From assembly GCA_022606425.2 (NCBI GenBank), contig JAHDVF020001361.1:62001-126000 (forward strand): a DNA stretch of 64,000 bases, read 5' to 3'. The notes beneath the pieces were generated by a model. The model saw only the letters and a list, made by a program, of their open reading frames with translations, did no database searches and was not told the origin of the DNA. This DNA is from Lepidostoma basale (lineage: Eukaryota; Arthropoda; Insecta; Trichoptera; Lepidostomatidae). Positions 9,430 to 20,149 of the stretch are shown piece by piece. Each line of letters opens with the position of its first letter. Position 1 is the stretch's first letter. A program made the position numbers and the translations under genes.

Positions 9430-10620
9430 ATTAATAGTTTTTAATTTCTTGCAATGTCAATAATCTATTTTAATAGTTTTTCTCGCTAAAACTGATTGAA
9501 TATTGGATTATATATCCCCACTTTATTAGCTTTTGGAAAAGTTGCAAGTTGAAATATTTATCGGGCTGTTTGAACATGGAGAAATCTATTGAAGTATGTC
9601 AAAATAGAAAAGTGTGAAATAGTCTTCATGTCTATTGGTGGCGATGAGGTTCGCAACCCATCACACCGCGTCTCCCGCGGGGCGAAAAGAGAAGGATGGA
9701 GTGCCGCATCGGTTAAAGTGTGACAGTCCATTCTTTCTGGCTACGCTTTCGGGGAGACGGCATGATGGTTAGTAAATAAGTCTTCATGCTTGTATATATA
9801 TTTTTTATTATTTTTCAATTCAATTTAAGCTGAAAATTCCCAATCGCTACGATGACCATTGTCATTTATGACCTTACCTAAACTGACACGTTTCTCGAGG
9901 ATACAGAGCTAAGCATTTTGCCCACTATACCATTCAATATGTGGTTAGTTACAAGTTTTTTCATGTTCAATTTTTGTATTTAAAAAATTCAGTAAGTCAA
10001 TTTAATGCTCAATAATTACTAGGTAGGTACCTACTGTGATTATAAAATTAATTTAATTTTGGTGACAGTTGCCTGCCTGTTTGGGCTTCTGTACCCTCTA
10101 TTGATAAAGTGCAGAACTACTTGAAAAATACATACACCCAACTATTCATATGAATTATCTTTTTGCCATTTATTCTAAGTTTTTTTAGATGCTGCTATCA
10201 GAACAGCATGTGACACGATAATTTATTTATTTTGCATTATGAATTAACTGCTTGCACAAGAATCTGTAAGTATAACGGGCTGGGTGATTTTAAGGAAATG
10301 ATATTTTGGCTGCCATTTTGTTTTGCGCATTTGACAGTTGGACCGAAAACAGCACGCATGGCAATTTATAATGCAGCACGCTACGTTTTAATGAGATACA
10401 ATGCTTTTGCCAATATTTTTGCTCTTGGAAGAGGAATATCTATTCTTAAATATTTAAATGCTTTCAATTTTTTTTACATTGACAATAGACATTGCTTTGG
10501 AATCGAAAAGAGCCATTTTTGCCTGAATTAAAGTATTTGGGGATATGTTTAAATACTAAATAATCAAATTATTTTATAGAAATTTCTATGAAAGTTCATT
10601 TTAAAGGATAATTAAATAAA
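9430..10620. other. Mostly unassigned; LINE-A-type tail at 9680..9775
   Basis: The only repeat I can assign is 9680..9775 (+): GGCGAAAAGAGAAGGATGG followed by the LINE-A 3' end CATGATGGTTAG. The same unit recurs at 56044. A 99-codon open frame at 10232..10531 has no recognisable domain and no splice context, and I do not call it a gene. Confidence 0.4.
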
Positions 10621-10627
10621 ACATTGT

Positions 10628-10787
10628 TTTTTTAACTGCTTCCAATTTTGTCTTTATTTTGACAGCGACTGGTTTAGCCAGGCTTACTGACATCGACTGA
10701 CAGGGACCAGTCTGTCAATACCAGAGAGTCTGGCAAAACCGGTCGCTGTCGAAGTAAAGACAAAAGTGGAAGTAGTTAAAAAACATT
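10628..10787. repeat. Palindromic element H3 with decayed hammerhead-like cores
   Basis: The outer arms are inverted copies of TTTTTAACTGCTTCCAATTT with GTCTTTATTTTGACAGCGAC. Toward the centre, each arm read outward shows CTGTC[A/G]A, a CCAG/CTGG stem, AAAC and GGTC or AGTC. This is the H3 pattern seen in better form at 25100..25140. Both cores carry several substitutions, so activity is unlikely. Confidence 0.6.
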
Positions 10788-10971
10788 ATTTTATTTACAT
10801 ATTATTAAATAATAATTTAGAATATATTTGTAGGGCTTTTAAATAGTATACATATTAAAAAATCATTAATAATGAAATATTAAAATGAGTTAAGTTAAGC
10901 TATGGTTTTATTTTTTTATCGGTAAAAATCTTAAATTTAAAAGGGTAAAACGATTCAACCTTTGTTTATTC

Positions 10972-11207
10972 GAGGACCTTCGTGGCCGAGTGGTAAGTGC
11001 ATTGACTGCCACCCCGAAGGTTCCGGGTTCAATCCCCGGCGAGGGCAGTGTGATTGTCACACTGTCTATGGTCTGTGACAACTGTGACTATTAGCTACCT
11101 ATCACATGTCACGAGAATCACTATGATAGCTATAATAATACCCTTTATATGAATTTGGCTCATGCTGTCATGATGTAAAGAGCGATTCAACAAAATAATA
11201 ATAATAT
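10972..11207 (+). mobile_element. SINE-S2 copy
   Basis: It has a tRNA-like head with A-box TGGCCGAGTGG and B-box GGTTCAATCC, then the S2 body and an (AAT)n tail. An internal deletion removes part of GTCTGGTGTAGAATTCACG. Confidence 0.8.
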
Positions 11208-11209
11208 AT

Positions 11210-12285
11210 ATTTTTTCTTCTTTTAGAAAACGAAATCAAATAAATAAATATGTATAATTAAATATTTGTATTTTACATGACTGTGAACTCTAAAAATGAA
11301 AACAAAATGGCAGCCCAACAAAGCATAACCTTTTATCTTTGTCCAACTTGTACAGCTATATGGATATTTGAATGTAAGTTTGATTCCGGAATGGGAAGGT
11401 TGTATAGTTATTATTTTTTGTTGATATTTCCTTCTCCCCACATTGTAAATAACACGCTTTCTTGCATATGTTTGGCTCTACATTGATTGTCTAACGTAAT
11501 CTGTAATATTTTTGTATGAATAAACCATAAAACACTTAACACTGCTTTTTTCTTTCCTTTGCTGGCTTGCCTGTATATTATTATTTTCCCCTATTATTGG
11601 ATACTGTACATTTTAAAATATATCTAACACATATTTAGTACCATATTCCTAACAAATAATTATTTACATATATGTCATTTAATCCATGTAAAAATATACA
11701 AACAATAGCAAAAATTCTCAAATGTGACAGTAATTCAAATACTGAACAAAGTGAGTGTATCTCTGAAATCAGGGATTGCATTCTAAAAAAATGAATATCC
11801 ATTTGACTTGGGTAGGTACTTTTATAATATAACGGGGTAAATAATTTTTTTTTTGCATCTGTTTTATTGATTTGTTTAAAAGCATCTTATTTTTGAATGT
11901 ACGGTATTCATGGCTGATTCCTTAGGAAGTGTAACAATATATTAACTTTAGTATATAGATTTTTCTTCGCTTGATCTTGTGACTAATGTGTGATTTAGGC
12001 AATCACAAAAACTGCATGAACGAGCAATATTTAACAAAATGAAATGATTTTGCTAAATTGATACACTCGCAAATAGAAATTGTATTTAAAAAAAAAAAAT
12101 TGTTTACAAATATTTTATTCATAGATTATTATTATTAACATTTTATTTTAGTTTCTTCTAGGGTTTATTTGTGATTGTATCAAATTAGTAAAAAAAATTG
12201 CGTATACATTAAATCTTCAGATGAAATATTTGTTTATTTATATTAAAAACACTTTATTATTTCTACAAAAGCCTATTCAAAAAAT
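11210..12285. other. No gene recognised
   Basis: AT-rich sequence with two overlapping short open frames (11223..11486) on opposite strands. Neither shows a domain or splice context. Confidence 0.35.
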
Positions 12286-12287
12286 CT

Positions 12288-12690
12288 AAGATGACAGTGC
12301 ACAATGGTGTACTTATACTAACACTTATTTATGGAAGTGAAGCATGGAACTGGCTAAAGAAGGATGAAAGTATAATAGAATAAATGCAGTAGAAATGAGA
12401 TCTCTTAAATTAATGTGTGGTATATATAATGATAAAATGTCAAATGAAAATTTAAGATGTTTATGCAGTGCGAATGAAAGTGTTATGAACAAAATAATGA
12501 AAGGGTCAAGATGAGTTGAACTCATGGAAAGAATGATTGATAAAGAATGTAAATGTTAGCAATGTGAATGGAACAAGAAATAGAGGAAGACTGAGTAAAA
12601 CATGGCACGATCAAATAAATCAAATATTAAATGTCTACTGATGTATGAATGTTGAGGAAGCGAGAGAAATATGTCAGGAAGCTTGGTTAT
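12288..12690 (+). mobile_element. LINE-A fragment
   Basis: It encodes SKMTVHNGVL, LTLIYGSEAWNWLKKDES, INAVEMRSLKLMCG, then SVMNKIMKGS and NRGRLSKTWHDQINQILN in different frames, and ends MNVEEAREICQE. It is joined directly to SINE-S2 at about 12700. Confidence 0.75.
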
Positions 12691-12700
12691 AACAAAATGA

Positions 12701-12895
12701 CGCGTTCGTGTCAGAGTGGTAAGAGCTCTGACTACCATACCGAAGGTCCTGGATTCGATTCCAGGTGATGGCAGTGTGATTGTCACACTATCTTTGGTCT
12801 GGTGTAAAATTTAGGTGACGATAATATGGTGATAGATTAGCTACCTATCACACGTCATGAGAATCAATATAATAGCTAAAAACATAGAATAAAAT
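12701..12895 (+). mobile_element. SINE-S2 copy, diverged
   Basis: The head reads GTCAGAGTGGTAAGAGCTC (A-box) and GGATTCGATTCCAGG (B-box). It is followed by the S2 body, and 12898 onward reads GGGTTCAAACGACCTGT, the distal block also present at 53296 and 57690 (inverted). Confidence 0.75.
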
Positions 12896-13129
12896 AATTG
12901 GGTTCAAACGACCTGTCATATTAAAAAAAAGGTCATCGATATTCAAAGTAAGAAAGCACAATAAATAGCTAGCCAATTTAGAGAAAAACGCCTTAAGAAT
13001 TTTCACCTTAACTTATTTATTAGAATTTTTGCCACTATCTTAAATAGTTAAATGGCTTAGACGATAAAGCATTTCTCCAATCCGTTGACTGGGCTGTTCT
13101 GGATTCGAATCTCTTCTTCTTCTCTTTAG

Positions 13130-13640
13130 TTTAGGTCATATGACCTGTTTGTGACGGTGAGCTGTCCTTGGATGATGACATACAGCCATCCCTCCATGTC
13201 TTCAGTGGCGTTCCTGGTTCTATTGCTGCTGAAGTTTTCTTCTTCTTCCGATTGTAGATCTTGCGATCTGTTTATGCAGGATATCAACTTTCTTCCTGTG
13301 ATGAAGACGACCAGCCTTCTCTCCGTCTCTTTGGTGGTCGTCCTGTTGGTCGGCGGCCCTCTGGAGTCTCGTGCATCACGATCTTAGGAATTGTTGCTGG
13401 ATCCATTCTCTCGATGTGGTCCCTCCAGAATCATTTTCTCTCCCTACTCCATCTCACTATGTCTTCAATTTTGCAGGATTTGTGAATTTCTTCATTGGGT
13501 ATCCTATCTCTAAGGGTTCTCCCCACAATAGGTCGCAATATTCTCATTTCTGCTACTCTTAAGAGATGTTTGGTTCTGACAGTGTCTGCTCTTGCTTCGA
13601 TTCCGTATGTCATTATGTGCCTGATGCATGTTTTATAAAT
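13130..13640 (-). mobile_element. LINE-G fragment
   Basis: Minus-strand frames read MTYGIEARADTVRTKHLLRV, AEMRILRPIVGRTLRDRIPN, EEIHKSCKIEDIVRWSRERK, then in another frame RGPPTNRTTTKETEK and LHHRKKVDILHKQIAR. The order matches the plus-strand copies at 34035 and 46260. The strand ends in a GAAGAAGAA tail. Confidence 0.75.
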
Positions 13641-13649
13641 TTATAGTTA

Positions 13650-14740
13650 TGAAAATTTTTTAGTTTTCATCTTTGACAAATTTTGCAATTCTTGTATTCT
13701 CTATGTGGCCTACATGATCCGTCCAAAAGTGCCTTTATTTGAATCTCGTGGGTTTTTTTTTCAAATTTTTCTCTCTCATAACATAGTTTGGACATATGAA
13801 ATGAATGAATAAGTCAAGAATGGTTAAAAAGCAGCCTTATTAGAAGTAGGAAGATTTTTTATTTTTTTGCATTGACAGTTGAAATGATTTTTGCATCATA
13901 CGACATATTCTGGTGACTCCCTGCTCACAAGGGAAGGGCACGATATAGAAAATAGACTTTGTGATGGAATTGTATATGATTGTGGTATCCCCTAAGAGTC
14001 CATAGCCATTATAAGAGAGCGCAATAGCCAGTCAATTTCTATAGCCTTTAAACTTTTCACCGTTGCTTATATATTAAAATTATCACCACTAGTTTCAATA
14101 GATACTTGGCTGAGGGCATAGCTTACCTTCTCTATTTCGCTGGTCGGCTCATAAGTTTTTTTAAATTATTAATTAATTAATTAAATAGAATATTTAACCC
14201 TTATAGTCCGGTTGGCTACAATAGCAGTCTGCATATATTCTCTGTGTTTAATGTGTAATATCCCGTAAATTTTCCACTACGGATCAAAAGTAAAAATGTG
14301 TATTATATACACTCATGTATTCTCTATGATTTAGAGTTAAACTTTTATCCTTTTCTAAGAAGTGTTGGTTTCGTACTGACCGATTTTGAGTGTGTGTTTA
14401 CTTAGGGTGACCTTATATTGTTATGAATTATCAACAGTGCGATGTTTTGGTTTCATTTATAAACAACATTTTCAATGTAATTTATTTTTGTTTTCTTAAA
14501 CTCAACACGAAACAAAAAAAGTCTGATTATTTTTATAACATAAAAAATGTATAACATTTAACTACAAAATACAATTTATTTGATATTTTTATGTATTTTG
14601 TGTGAAGAGTAATTTAATAGCTTACAAGTGCGTTCCGATGTTTAAAAATCTTAGCCAGCCTTTAAGGGTTAATGGAGTTTTTCTATAAATTGTCTGCCTA
14701 TTGTGCTTTCTTACTTTGACTATAAAGGACTGTTAAGGAC
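13650..14740. other. No gene recognised
   Basis: AT-rich intronic sequence. Nothing is assignable to the repeat families defined here. Confidence 0.35.
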
Positions 14741-14745
14741 TACTA

Positions 14746-14932
14746 CGAGGCGTGTTTTTTTTGTTATTAAAAAAAAAACAAGTAAACTTTCAATAACAAT
14801 TAACTTTATACTTTTACGTTGAATGCCACCATTCCACGGATTGTTGTATTGTTTCTGGGGTAATGTAGGCCATCCATGTTTCATCGCCTGTGACAATTTG
14901 GCTTAAATAATTGTCACCTTCAGCATTATAAT
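14746..14932 (-). mobile_element. Mariner remnant (3' end plus part of the transposase)
   Basis: TA precedes CGAGGCGTGTTTTTT. Further in, the minus strand encodes GDNYLSQIVTGDETWMAYIT followed by PETIQQSVEWWHS, the region around the first catalytic Asp (TGDETW) of a mariner transposase. The sequence between that point and the 3' UTR is deleted. The following LINE-E copy separates it from a second, oppositely oriented 3' end at 15975..16135. Confidence 0.75.
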
Positions 14933-14934
14933 GC

Positions 14935-15970
14935 TAAAAATAAATCTGGCGGCAAAACTTCTATCACAATGGAATACAAAAGCTTGTAGTCGGATACATC
15001 TTCTTCAGCTTGTCTCCATCCACTGCTGGACGTAAGCCTCTCCGCCCCCACGTCATCTCTCTCGGTCTCTCGCCAGTGTTCTCCATGCCCTTCCCGCCGT
15101 CCGCCCAATATCATCGCTCCACCTGGTTGGCTGTCTCCCGACGCTTCTCCGGTCCAACCTTGGCCTCCATTCAGTAACCCTCTGGCTCCATCTTCGTCCC
15201 GTCATCGTCCCGTCGACACATATGATCAACCCACTGCCACTTCATCCTCGCAATGCGTATCCCTACATCGGTGATCTCCACGTTGGGTATACGGTCTCTA
15301 AGCGAGATACCCAACATGGATCTTTTCATGGCCCGTTGCGCAAATTTGATTTTGTGCATTGGTTCTTTAGTTAACATCCATGTCTCGCATCCATAGGTCA
15401 TCACAGGTAACACACACTGCTCCGGCACTTTTGTTTTTAAATTTTGTGGCATATCCGACTTGAAGATGTTGCCCAGCCTTCCGAATGCAGACCAACTGAG
15501 CTGTATTCTCCTATCAATCACCTTGACTTGAGACCCCCTCTTCCAAAAGCCAACAGATGACCAAGGTAGACATATTCATCCACCACTTCTATATTTTTAT
15601 TATGGATTTTAATGTCTTCAATTTCTGTAGTCTTTGTCTTTGTCTATGTCATATTATTATGATTTTATTTTTTTAAAGACTAACACCAAAGATTTAAAAA
15701 TCAATGATATTGAATTTATTTTCCAATCTTCAATGCGAGTAGAAAATAGCTCATTATTATGAAGAAGGAATCTATCTGGTCGTATCCAGGCTTGAACCCA
15801 TGTCCCCTGGATCAGAAGCCAAGCGTTCTATCCCCTAGACCACCACCCGATCATATAAGCAAACATAATTTTAAGGCAAATTTTTTTAGATGATTCATTT
15901 AAAGCTTCCAGCATTTCTTGGAGTTGTTCGAGAGACTCCGACAACAGAATTATGTCATCAGCGAATCGAA
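14935..15970 (-). mobile_element. LINE-E copy (RTE-like) interrupted by a SINE
   Basis: The minus strand reads FADDIILLSESLEQLQEMLE (reverse-transcriptase catalytic FADD box) at 15890-15960. After the SINE it continues DRRIQLSWSAFGRLGNIFKS, MTYGCETWMLTKEPMHKIKF, AQRAMKRSMLGISLRDRIPN and MKWQWVDHMCRRDDDGTKME. It is flanked by two mariner ends, so it probably inserted into that transposon. Confidence 0.8.
15662..15855 (-). mobile_element. SINE-S1 copy inside LINE-E
   Basis: Read on the minus strand, a tRNA-like head (GGTCTAGGGGATAGAACGC, then GGTTCAAGCCTGG as B-box) is followed by a body with GAAGGA...TCATAATAATGAGC and AAATCAATG blocks. The same unit occurs at 31575 (+) and 61553 (-). The break between LINE-E FADD and the rest of LINE-E shows that the SINE came later. 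Confidence 0.7.
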
Positions 15971-15974
15971 TCGA

Positions 15975-16135
15975 ATTGAATAAAATTGGATATGACAAGT
16001 ATCTTAATATTGGTGGTAATTATGTGGAAAAGTAAATAAAACTGTGGTCTTTCATGTAAAAATAAAATTGTATAAAAAAGTTTACTTGTTTTTTTTATTA
16101 CATCAAAACGGTACTTACTTAAAAAACACGCCTGC
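15975..16135 (+). mobile_element. Mariner 3'-end remnant
   Basis: The frame reads LNILGGNYVEK then a stop, a typical mariner transposase C-terminus. A 3' UTR and an end that is the complement of GCAGGCGTGTTTTTT follow. It shares its 3' UTR with 14746..14932 but points the other way, so the two mariner pieces form a foldback around LINE-E. Confidence 0.7.
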
Positions 16136-16228
16136 AAAATCACATCCTAAAGTAAATTTTCTATATCGTGCTCTACCCTTGTCAGAGTTGTGCGTGAGCA
16201 GACGGTCCTAACAGGTGTGTGTCTCTAG

Positions 16229-16330
16229 CAGCCGCAGTACCGCGCAGGGGCCGGGCTGGGGGCCCCGCGGGTGGCGGCCCCGCAGTCCACGCCGCAGCAG
16301 TTTGACGAGAACTCCTTCGACCTGTTTTAG
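16229..16330 (+). CDS. Last exon of the MED25-like gene (long-intron isoform)
   Basis: After TGTGTGTCTCTAG, the GC-rich frame reads QPQYRAGAGLGAPRVAAPQS then TPQQFDENSFDLF and TAG (16328-16330). It joins in phase 0 to the exon ending at 787. A Gln/Pro/Ala-rich stretch ending in a short acidic-hydrophobic tail is compatible with a MED25 C-terminus, which ends similarly in acidic and hydrophobic residues. That homology is inference; the exon itself is supported by composition, acceptor and frame. No exact AATAAA follows; AATATA-like variants occur at about 16410. Confidence 0.6.
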   Translation, partial: QPQYRAGAGLGAPRVAAPQSTPQQFDENSFDLF

Positions 16331-16589
16331 CAGCCCCGGCCAGATACCTCAATATAGTACACGTCCAACTTCCATTAGATTTTTTTTGTATATTTTATGG
16401 TTGTTAAATATAAATATTATACAATTAATAATTGTTTTATTTATTAATCCCAAAAATCCAGTTAATTAATACCAATGAAAATAAAATTAAACACTTTTTC
16501 ACTTAGTATGGACCACTTCATTATTATGCTAAGTGAAAAGGTGATTAATTTTATTTTTAAATATGTCAAACCACCAAGCAATAATGGTT

Positions 16590-17215
16590 TTGTATCTGAA
16601 AATGTCTGTTATCTAAAAGTTTTATTATATTTTATGGGGATGACATGTTTTGCCTTTCTTCAAATCAAATCAAATCAGTTTATTAATTCAAAAGACATTA
16701 CAAACAGGAAAATGTTTAAGGCATCTATTGAGTACAGGTAAAATATTATAAAAATACAACATAGTACCAGGAACGCATTAGAGATGGTTCGACATTAGGA
16801 AGGCAAGATACTTTCTAAAGTCAAAAGTATTTGTCTCCTGAACGTACCTTCACTAATATGAAAGACGTTGATCTCCGAGGAGACCGCGCTCAGTAGACTA
16901 ATTGCTCTTCCCACCGGTGTCACCAGAGGCAGATTGTTTCTGGTGGCCGGTAGGTAAAACAATCTGTGCTGTCGCTGTCGGAGAAATCTATCAGGGACAA
17001 AAAGACCAACACCCTCCAGCACGGCCGAGTTCTCGAAAGATCCCCTGATTAATTTAAAGAAATGGGTAATGAGATGCCCATCTCTTCGAAGCTGTAATGA
17101 ATTGGTACCAAGCATTCCTTACAGAAATGCATTGTCAAATATAATACATGGATAAATGCCCTAGAAAGGGGACACATCATGCCATAATGCCCATAAACTA
17201 TTAAAATACTTCTAG
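16590..17215. repeat. Palindromic element H4, split by LINE-B
   Basis: The left part is the complement of GGCAAAACATGTCATCCCCA, then AAAATATAATAAAACTTTTA. The right part (about 17150-17205) reads TGCCCTAGAAAGGGGACACA and ACTTCTAGAAAACAGAC. These are the two arms of the H4 element seen whole at 29328 and 57461. LINE-B sits at the centre. Confidence 0.6.
16661..17120 (-). mobile_element. LINE-B copy inside an H4 palindrome
   Basis: The tail CAAATCAAATCAAATCAG marks the 3' end at the left. The minus strand encodes MLGTNSLQLRRDGHLITHFF, KLIRGSFENSAVLEGVGLFV, PDRFLRQRQHRLFYLPATRN, NLPLVTPVGRAISLLSAVSS, EINVFHISEGTFRRQILLTL, ESILPS. It is open over 106 codons, one of the less decayed LINE-B C-termini. 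Confidence 0.85.
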
Positions 17216-17739
17216 AAAACAGACATCTAATATGAAAAATATGTATAATTTTATTTTCGATATTATTTATGAATTACTATGTTAATTCAAAAATAATTTG
17301 TTAGCGTAGTTGGGTGGTTCAAGGTCAATTTCTTTTCTTGCAAATGAAGTCAGCCGCACAATGTGGATAGGAAAGAACGGCTAAGGAGTGCAAAGGGTTA
17401 AAAAAAAATCATATTACATTTAAGTTGGTTAAAAATATATTTGTAAAGAATACAGCATTTACAACAATTTCTACATACAATAAATACACTTAAAATTAAG
17501 ATTATTAAATAAAATTAGATAACTTTCAATATGGTGAAGCAGAGGTGAGCAACTGGCGGCATGTATTCTTTCGGAAGCCTTTTTATTAAAACTAAAATGG
17601 CCTGATGACCCGAAGAGTTGCCAAGCCTCGCTCTGGACACGTGTTAAGCTACTTATTGCTGGATTTATAACAATTACATAATTATAACAAGAAGGAAAGA
17701 AAATTTATACACATGGATACAATTTAATAATAGTTAAGT

Positions 17740-18035
17740 AAGACTTGGATTTGGATCTTCTGGCTTACAGAGGTTCAGTTCATGTGGCTATTCCTCTTAC
17801 GTCTGATGGGAACATTGTTGGAAGGTGATTTGGTGGGTTGTTGGTTTATGCGGGGGCATGATTTGTGTGGCCCGGAGTGTTCCTCGATCGATTCTGGGCA
17901 CTTGTGGCAGCTGGAGGTGTTTGGGTCGTAATTTGAGAGGTATTTTATTGTGGGGTTAGGATGTAAAGGGAGTCCTTTGTAGAAACGTTTGTCAAGTTCG
18001 TCAAATTTATCTATCATCGGGATTTTTTTAAATTT
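17740..18035 (-). mobile_element. LINE-J fragment (Jockey-like)
   Basis: The minus strand reads IDKFDELDKRFYKGLPLHPN, PTIKYLSNYDPNTSSCHKCP, a divergent stretch, then QQPTKSPSNNVPIRRKRNSH. This matches the LINE-J C-terminus at 50190, where the reverse-transcriptase box is retained. Confidence 0.7.
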
Positions 18036-18354
18036 TCATTATTTACAATGTTGCAATAAATTTTTTAATATGTAATATATTTTTTTTATAGATTCTGGGT
18101 AATAAAAAAATTCGCAATCCTGGCTTTGATAGACAATTTCGGGCTGATCATATTACAAAGTTGCCAAGTATCAATATGAGTTTTTGATCCTAATTGGTGT
18201 TAAACAAAATGGCCAATATCTGTGCAAAGGTGCAAAGTGTAGTTCAAACGTCACCCTTATGATGCACTTAGCACCTTTGTAATAACCAGCCTTCAATTAT
18301 TTCAAGAAATAAAATAAAACATTACTTATTATTAAAAACTAACATTGTGGTTCA

Positions 18355-18500
18355 CATCAACCTCTCCGTGTGTCCCGCCCGTGGGGCCATTGAATACATG
18401 GTCCCGTTTGGGGCTCATTTATAATTTCTCCAAAATTCTTAGATTATGACAAAATTTGGACTACCAGTGACATCTATTGGTGTACACAAAATAAAATAAT
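18355..18500. repeat. Dispersed repeat R, copy 1
   Basis: The segment with CCGTGGGGCCATTGAA, GGGGCTCATTTATAATTTCT and GACATCTATTGGTGTACACA recurs at 53028..53205 with about 80% similarity by eye. No coding frame or terminal repeat is recognised. The flanks 18040..18354 and 18501..19060 hold nothing I can assign. Confidence 0.6.
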
Positions 18501-19069
18501 TTTTACAATCTGAAAAAAAGGTGTTTCATAAATGTTATTAATATCTTACCACTCGAAAGGTTAAATTATTATATTATAATGTTTGGTACACAATGAAGGA
18601 ATTAAAAATAGTTTTAATATCACATACACACAAGAAAATAAATTAACACAGGCTTTACTGTGCTAAATTCATAATTTATTTATAGTGCAGTACTCCAGTT
18701 AAAAATGTGAGTTTTAAATTTATTTAATGTCAAATAATATAAAATAAACGCAAGAAATTAAAAAATATACATACGTCTTGCATGCGCGACAGTCTAGACA
18801 GAAATGAACTTGCGCATCACTCGTCACTTGGTATCCCACCCGGCGAGTGTTAAAATTAAACATACTTTTATATTAACATTAACAAAACAAATTACCACTT
18901 TTTTTTAAAATAAATTAAATAAGTAGAATTTTTAGTAATATTTACATCTAAGATTTTACAATAATGTGACAATATTCTTTCTATACACCTAGTGACATCT
19001 ATGTTTACAATTTAGAATTAAAATAACTACATTCTTCTTACAATCGATTTGAGACAATTTTTCAGATAT

Positions 19070-19265
19070 AAAAACTAACTAACTAACTATCACACCGTCT
19101 CTCCACACTGTTCTTTTCTGACATACTTCTTCCGCTTCCTCAGCATTCATCGTGTCATGCTCGCACGTTGATTTCTCTCACTCCTTGTGGCCGACATTTA
19201 ATATTTGATTGATTTAATCGTTCCATTTTTCTTCCATCTTTCTCTACTTCTTGTTGACACATAGA
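19070..19265 (-). mobile_element. LINE-A 3' end
   Basis: The tail AACTAACTAACTATCACACC at the left is followed by the complement of the LINE-A C-terminus (MTR-MNAEEAEEVCQKR and HDQINQILN-like pieces). It is truncated near the RKTWH region. Confidence 0.7.
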
Positions 19266-19300
19266 TTCTCAAATGCACATAAAAATAAAACAGTAATTAT

Positions 19301-19320
19301 CTAACCTAACCTAACCTAAC
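19301..19320. repeat. Interstitial telomere-like tract (CTAAC)4
   Basis: Four perfect CTAAC units equal the insect telomere repeat TTAGG on the other strand. The tract stands alone in non-repeat sequence. Confidence 0.8.
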
Positions 19321-19911
19321 AGGGCATAGAGGATAATCAGACACACTCTTCTATCCTAACATACTTTTATAGGCGAGGAAAAAATATATGTTGACAATTT
19401 TGGAACCTGGAAAAGGTTACATATTCCTCCTCTTATACATCATATACAGTACACTCCCGATTTTTCCGGGATATGGTTAACCGGGAAGCGGATTATCCGG
19501 GACACTTGAGTCATTGAAGAAATATCTTTAAAAACAAAAATATTTCAAAATAGTACTTGTAATGCAAACAAAAACTCAAATCTGTCACAATGACATTGGG
19601 CGTTTAGTTCACATTTGTGCTACCGCCAACATACGTTTGTGGCTCTATAGTCGTGTCAAAAAGTTTCGAGTTTGCAATAAAGCACCCGCAGCTTAGTTCA
19701 TACTCATAAAACGCACACTTTTTCAATCAATTGAAATTACAAGGTGATTTCAATGCGTCTTCTGGATGATTGACGTGCTTTAAACAAAGATACGGCATCC
19801 AACAAATTTCTATTCATGGCTAAAAATGAAGGAAGCCAGTCAAAAAGTGTGATGCTGTCAACACGTGCGTCTTACTAAGCAAGCATAATACATAAGCGCA
19901 TATAGTATTTA

Positions 19912-20125
19912 CGAATGGTAAGTGCTTTGACTGCCACCCCGAAGGTTCCGGATTCGATTCCCGGCGATGGCAGTGTGATTGTCACACTATCTTCGGTCTG
20001 GTGCAGAATTCAAGTAACAATAAAATGGCGATAGATCAACAACATATGACATGTCATGAGAATGAAACGTCGATTTGGCTTGCGCTGTAATGATGTAAAG
20101 AGCGATTCTACAAAATAATTAAAAA
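19912..20125 (+). mobile_element. SINE-S2 copy inside the pogo-like element
   Basis: The B-box GGATTCGATTCCCGG and the body CACACTATCTTCGGTCTGG are clear. The A-box side starts late (AATGGTAAGTGC). It ends GATGTAAAGAGCGATTC with an (AAT)-rich tail. Confidence 0.8.
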
Positions 20126-20149
20126 ATAATTAAATGGTCCATTGTTTTG

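Noticed and set aside
10232..10531. 99-codon ORF as a gene
   Set aside because: No domain, splice context or compositional shift.
11223..11486. Overlapping 69- and 72-codon ORFs
   Set aside because: Opposite-strand overlap in AT-rich sequence; nothing recognisable.
15775..15845. tRNA gene at the S1 B-box
   Set aside because: Repeated with the same non-tRNA body at 31575 and 61553; a SINE head.
19301..19320. Chromosome end
   Set aside because: Only four units with ordinary sequence on both sides.
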